In this document: positions 6,730-9,058 of the stretch, piece by piece | Numbering within the stretch: the first letter of the stretch is position 1 | How the letters are laid out: each line of letters opens with the position of its first letter | DNA from: SIG673 sp964520875 | Lineage (GTDB): Bacteria; Bacillota; Clostridia; Oscillospirales; CAG-272 | DNA length: 9,058 bases | Direction of reading: 5' to 3' | Assembly (NCBI GenBank): GCA_964520875.1 | Contig: CAZFQJ010000065.1 | Span: forward strand, 1-9,058 | Notes under the pieces: model-generated | What the model was told of the DNA's origin: nothing | What the model saw: only the letters and a program-made list of their open reading frames with translations | Database searches by the model: none | Position numbers and translations under genes: made by a program

Positions 6730-6771
6730 GCGCTTCTTCTCCGTTTTTAAATTGAAACGGAGAGGGTGCGC
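6730..6771. repeat. Long imperfect hairpin between mltG and the U32-family gene
   Basis: Arms 6730-6746 and 6755-6771 pair over 17 positions: GCGC with GCGC, one T-T mismatch, then 12 pairs including a perfect 9-bp core (TCTCCGTTT with AAACGGAGA) and two G-U pairs. The loop is 8 nt. On the plus strand no T-run follows, so it is not a standard terminator for mltG. On the minus strand it is followed by a T-run (A-run at 6721-6726), but no minus-strand gene is present to terminate. It could reduce read-through, mark an RNase cleavage site, or stabilise the upstream mRNA. Confidence 0.6.
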
Positions 6772-6801
6772 GGAAAAAATAACGACATTAAAGGATCTTA
6801 T

Positions 6802-8064
6802 ATGAGTAAAAACAGAGTTGAGATACTTTCGCCTGCGGGAGATTTCGAAAAAATGAAGGCGGCGATAGCGTTCGGCGCGGACGCGGTATATCTTGCGGGA
6901 AACGCGTTCGGTATGCGTTCGGCGGCGGGGAATTTTACCGTGGACGGGATATTCGAGGCGGTAAGCTACGCGCACGCAAAAAACGTAAAGGTGTACGTGA
7001 CGGTAAATACCATGCCGAGGACGTCCGAATACGACGCGCTTACCGAATACCTTAAAAAGCTCGGAGAGAGCGGAGCGGACGCGCTGATAATATCGGACCT
7101 CGGGGTCTTTATGCTGGCAAGAGAGGTCATTCCCGATATGCCTCTGCACGTTTCGACTCAGGCGAGCGTCGTCAGCGCAAGGACATGCCGCGAATGGCAA
7201 AAGCTCGGCGCTTCCAGGATAGTGCTGGCAAGAGAGCTTTCGCTTGACGAGATAAAGCGGATATGCGCCGAGATACCGGATGATCTTGAGCTTGAAGCGT
7301 TCATTCACGGATCTATGTGCGTTGCATATAGCGGACGTTGCCTTCTTTCAAACTATCTTACCGGCAGAGACGCCAACCGCGGAGCGTGCGCTCAGCCCTG
7401 CCGCTGGGATTATAACCTGTACGGGCTTCGTGAGGTTCGCGGAGAGATCGAAGAGGTCAAGCGCAAGGGCGAAAGATTTGAGCTTATAGAGGAGAACGGA
7501 GAGACATATACGTTTTCTTCGCGGGATCTCTGTATGATAGATCATATTCCCGAGCTTGCGGAATCGGGCATAACCTGTCTTAAGATAGAGGGCAGAATGA
7601 AGAGTGCGTGCTATGCGGCTACCGTGACGAACGCTTATAAATGCGCCTTTGACCGTTACTATGACGATCCCGAGAGCTACGTTCCGGACCCTTCCCTGAA
7701 GGAGGAGCTTGAAAGCGTCTGTCACAGGACCTACGGAACGGGATTCTTTTTCGGCGATAACGTCGATAATTCGAACATATGCTCGGAGCCGGGCTACATA
7801 AGAGAGCAGGCGGCGCTCGGTATCGCTCTTTCGTATGACGAGGAGACCGGATACGCTTGCTTTATGCAGAAGAACAAGTTCTCTTGCGGAGAAAAGATAG
7901 AGCTGCTCGTTCCCGGAAGGAGCGGAACGGCATTTACGGTAGATAAAATACTTGATCTTGAAGGAAACGAGATAGAGTCCGTTCCGCACCCAAAAATGAA
8001 GTTTCTGATCAAAACGCCATTCCCCGTTCCCGAGTATTCGATCATAAGATACGCCCGAGCATGA
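6802..8064 (+). CDS. trhP: Peptidase U32 family protein, probable tRNA U34 hydroxylase TrhP
   Basis: U32-family proteins of this size (about 420 residues) act in prephenate-dependent 5-hydroxylation of wobble uridine 34 in tRNAs (TrhP in E. coli, TrhP1/TrhP2 in B. subtilis), despite the old peptidase name. The sequence has the N-terminal SPAGDFEKMKAAIAFGADAV (10-29), the family signature FIHGSMCVAYSGRCLLS, and cysteines C173, C180, C196 and C244 in a C-X6-C-X15-C-X47-C pattern, which resembles the iron-sulfur ligands known in the related UbiU and UbiV; C200 (QPCRW) is also conserved. KIEGRMKS (261-268) follows. The start at 6802 is chosen over the upstream GTG because AAAGGAT lies 6 nt before it and because the U32 similarity begins there. 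The position after mltG supports TrhP rather than a protease or the larger RlhA. The substrate assignment is inferred from family and context. Confidence 0.88.
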   Translation: MSKNRVEILSPAGDFEKMKAAIAFGADAVYLAGNAFGMRSAAGNFTVDGIFEAVSYAHAKNVKVYVTVNTMPRTSEYDALTEYLKKLGESGADALIISDLGVFMLAREVIPDMPLHVSTQASVVSARTCREWQKLGASRIVLARELSLDEIKRICAEIPDDLELEAFIHGSMCVAYSGRCLLSNYLTGRDANRGACAQPCRWDYNLYGLREVRGEIEEVKRKGERFELIEENGETYTFSSRDLCMIDHIPELAESGITCLKIEGRMKSACYAATVTNAYKCAFDRYYDDPESYVPDPSLKEELESVCHRTYGTGFFFGDNVDNSNICSEPGYIREQAALGIALSYDEETGYACFMQKNKFSCGEKIELLVPGRSGTAFTVDKILDLEGNEIESVPHPKMKFLIKTPFPVPEYSIIRYARA

Positions 8065-8103
8065 TCTCGGACGGTATATTCTGATTCTTGGAGGTAATCT
8101 TAA

Positions 8104-9058
8104 ATGCAGCATAAGGCGCAAAAAAGACTGTATACGATAATAATACTGTCGTTTTTCGCGGCGATAGTCGTTTCGCTCGTACTTATATCGATAGCGTCGG
8201 ATTCGCTTCGCCCCGTTTTCTTCGGTATCGCCATAGCGTATCTGTTCAAGCCGATGTGTAACGTATTCCAGCGTTGGTACAAAAAGCTATTCATGCGTAA
8301 GTTCGGCGAGATCAAAAGCAAGAAGCTGGCGCACTATTTCAGTATGGTGAGCACTTACATAGTGTGGGGCGCGATAATATGTATCTTCTTTTCGATAGTC
8401 CTTCCGAGACTTGTGGGCAGTATCGTCGCGACGGTAGCTACGATACCGAAGTTCTTGGAGACGCTTACGGCGTTCGTAAACGATATCCTGCAAAATACGC
8501 CGTGGCTCTTGAAATTCGTTGAGAACATGTTAAAGGACGTCAGTCTCGACCTCGATTATCTCTATACTCAGTTAAAGCCTTATATAAGCGGTATCACGAG
8601 CGGTACCTTAGGGTTTATAACCGGTACGGTCAGCTTCATTTTCAACATATTCGTAGGCTTCGTCATCTCCGTGTATCTTCTTAACGGAAGAAAAAAGCTC
8701 TGCGCTCAGGCTAAGCTTCTTGTGCGAAGCGTGTTCGGACGGAAGATGTCTGAGCTGATATTCGAAGAGGTAAGATTCGCCGATAAGATGTTTTCAAGCT
8801 ATTTCATCGGAAGCATAATAGACAGTACGCTCGTCGGAGTTTTATGCTATATCGGATGTCTTATAATGCACGTTCCGTATGCGGTGCTCGTTTCCGTTAT
8901 CGTTGGAGTTACGAACATCATACCTTTCTTCGGTCCGTATATAGGAATGATCCCGTCGGCGATCATCATTCTTACCGTTTCTCCCATACATGCGATAATG
9001 TTCCTTATCATGATGATAATAATGCAGCAGATAGACGGAAATATACTTGCTCCGAAGA
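8104..9058 (+). CDS. AI-2E family transporter, 3' end outside window
   Basis: The frame opens at ATG 8104 after a strong GGAGGT (8090-8095) and stays open through the last complete codon (318 residues) to the edge, so the C-terminus is missing. The N-terminal pair of helices (about 9-50, ending FGIAIAYLFKPM) is followed by a helix around 86-104, a long amphipathic stretch (about 105-165), and helices around 168-195 and 232-318. The diagnostic motifs are GVTNIIPFFGPYIG (268-281), then QQIDGNILAPK (308-318), which is the usual end of the core domain. Family members export autoinducer-2 (E. coli TqsA) or act as sodium/proton antiporters, and most are uncharacterised, so the substrate is unknown. 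The gene starts 39 nt after the U32-family stop with no terminator between, so co-transcription is likely. Confidence 0.93.
   Translation, partial: MQHKAQKRLYTIIILSFFAAIVVSLVLISIASDSLRPVFFGIAIAYLFKPMCNVFQRWYKKLFMRKFGEIKSKKLAHYFSMVSTYIVWGAIICIFFSIVLPRLVGSIVATVATIPKFLETLTAFVNDILQNTPWLLKFVENMLKDVSLDLDYLYTQLKPYISGITSGTLGFITGTVSFIFNIFVGFVISVYLLNGRKKLCAQAKLLVRSVFGRKMSELIFEEVRFADKMFSSYFIGSIIDSTLVGVLCYIGCLIMHVPYAVLVSVIVGVTNIIPFFGPYIGMIPSAIIILTVSPIHAIMFLIMMIIMQQIDGNILAPK

Noticed and set aside
6766..6801. N-terminal extension of the U32 protein from GTG 6766
   Set aside because: The codon lies in the hairpin arm with no ribosome binding site, while ATG 6802 has AAAGGAT at proper spacing and begins the family similarity.
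8061..8084. Seven-codon micro-frame (ATG overlapping the U32 stop as ATGA, ending TGA)
   Set aside because: There is no ribosome binding site and nothing indicates translation; an ATGA at a gene end arises easily by chance.

Overview
This window looks like ordinary core chromosome of a low-to-mid G+C Gram-positive bacterium, most likely an uncultured Clostridia lineage. The evidence is the strong GGAGG-type ribosome binding sites, a SpoIIIE/FtsK translocase of firmicute type, an mltG to U32-family gene order that recalls the Bacillus subtilis yrrL-yrrM-yrrN-yrrO region, and an AI-2E transporter with a clostridial-type end motif. Isoleucine is mostly ATA or ATC with few ATT codons, and leucine TTA/CTA and serine TCA codons are scarce. 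That bias explains the many long open frames antisense to real genes. I see no phage, insertion sequence, CRISPR array, RNA gene or toxin-antitoxin module.

Layout. Positions 1-734 (minus strand) hold two half-length TSUP (TauE/SafE) transporter genes in tandem; the second runs off the left edge. Positions 735-1067 are a divergent intergenic region with a good extended -10 promoter reading right and several dyads. Positions 1068-4367 encode a large FtsK/SpoIIIE DNA translocase with a four-helix membrane domain, a roughly 400-residue acidic and serine-rich linker, and a motor plus gamma domain. After a gap with a GC hairpin come a DJ-1/PfpI-family gene (4453-4998) and an overlapping 5-formyltetrahydrofolate cyclo-ligase gene (4982-5584). 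A well-formed promoter (TTTACA, 17 bp, TATGAT) then drives mltG (5672-6721), the endolytic murein transglycosylase. A long hairpin separates mltG from a U32-family gene (6802-8064), probably the tRNA U34 hydroxylase TrhP. An AI-2E family membrane protein begins at 8104 and is cut by the right edge.

How they fit together. From 1068 on, all genes point right and are closely spaced, so they probably form one or two housekeeping transcription units covering chromosome segregation at the septum (FtsK), peptidoglycan processing (MltG), one-carbon metabolism (5-FCL) and tRNA wobble modification (TrhP). I found no convincing undescribed multi-gene system. The points most worth a second look are small: an unusual Walker A sequence and a repeated SDPF-type motif in FtsK, the absence of a trmR-like methyltransferase between mltG and the U32 gene, the strong hairpin in that same gap, the split TSUP pair, and a dyad over the mltG promoter.
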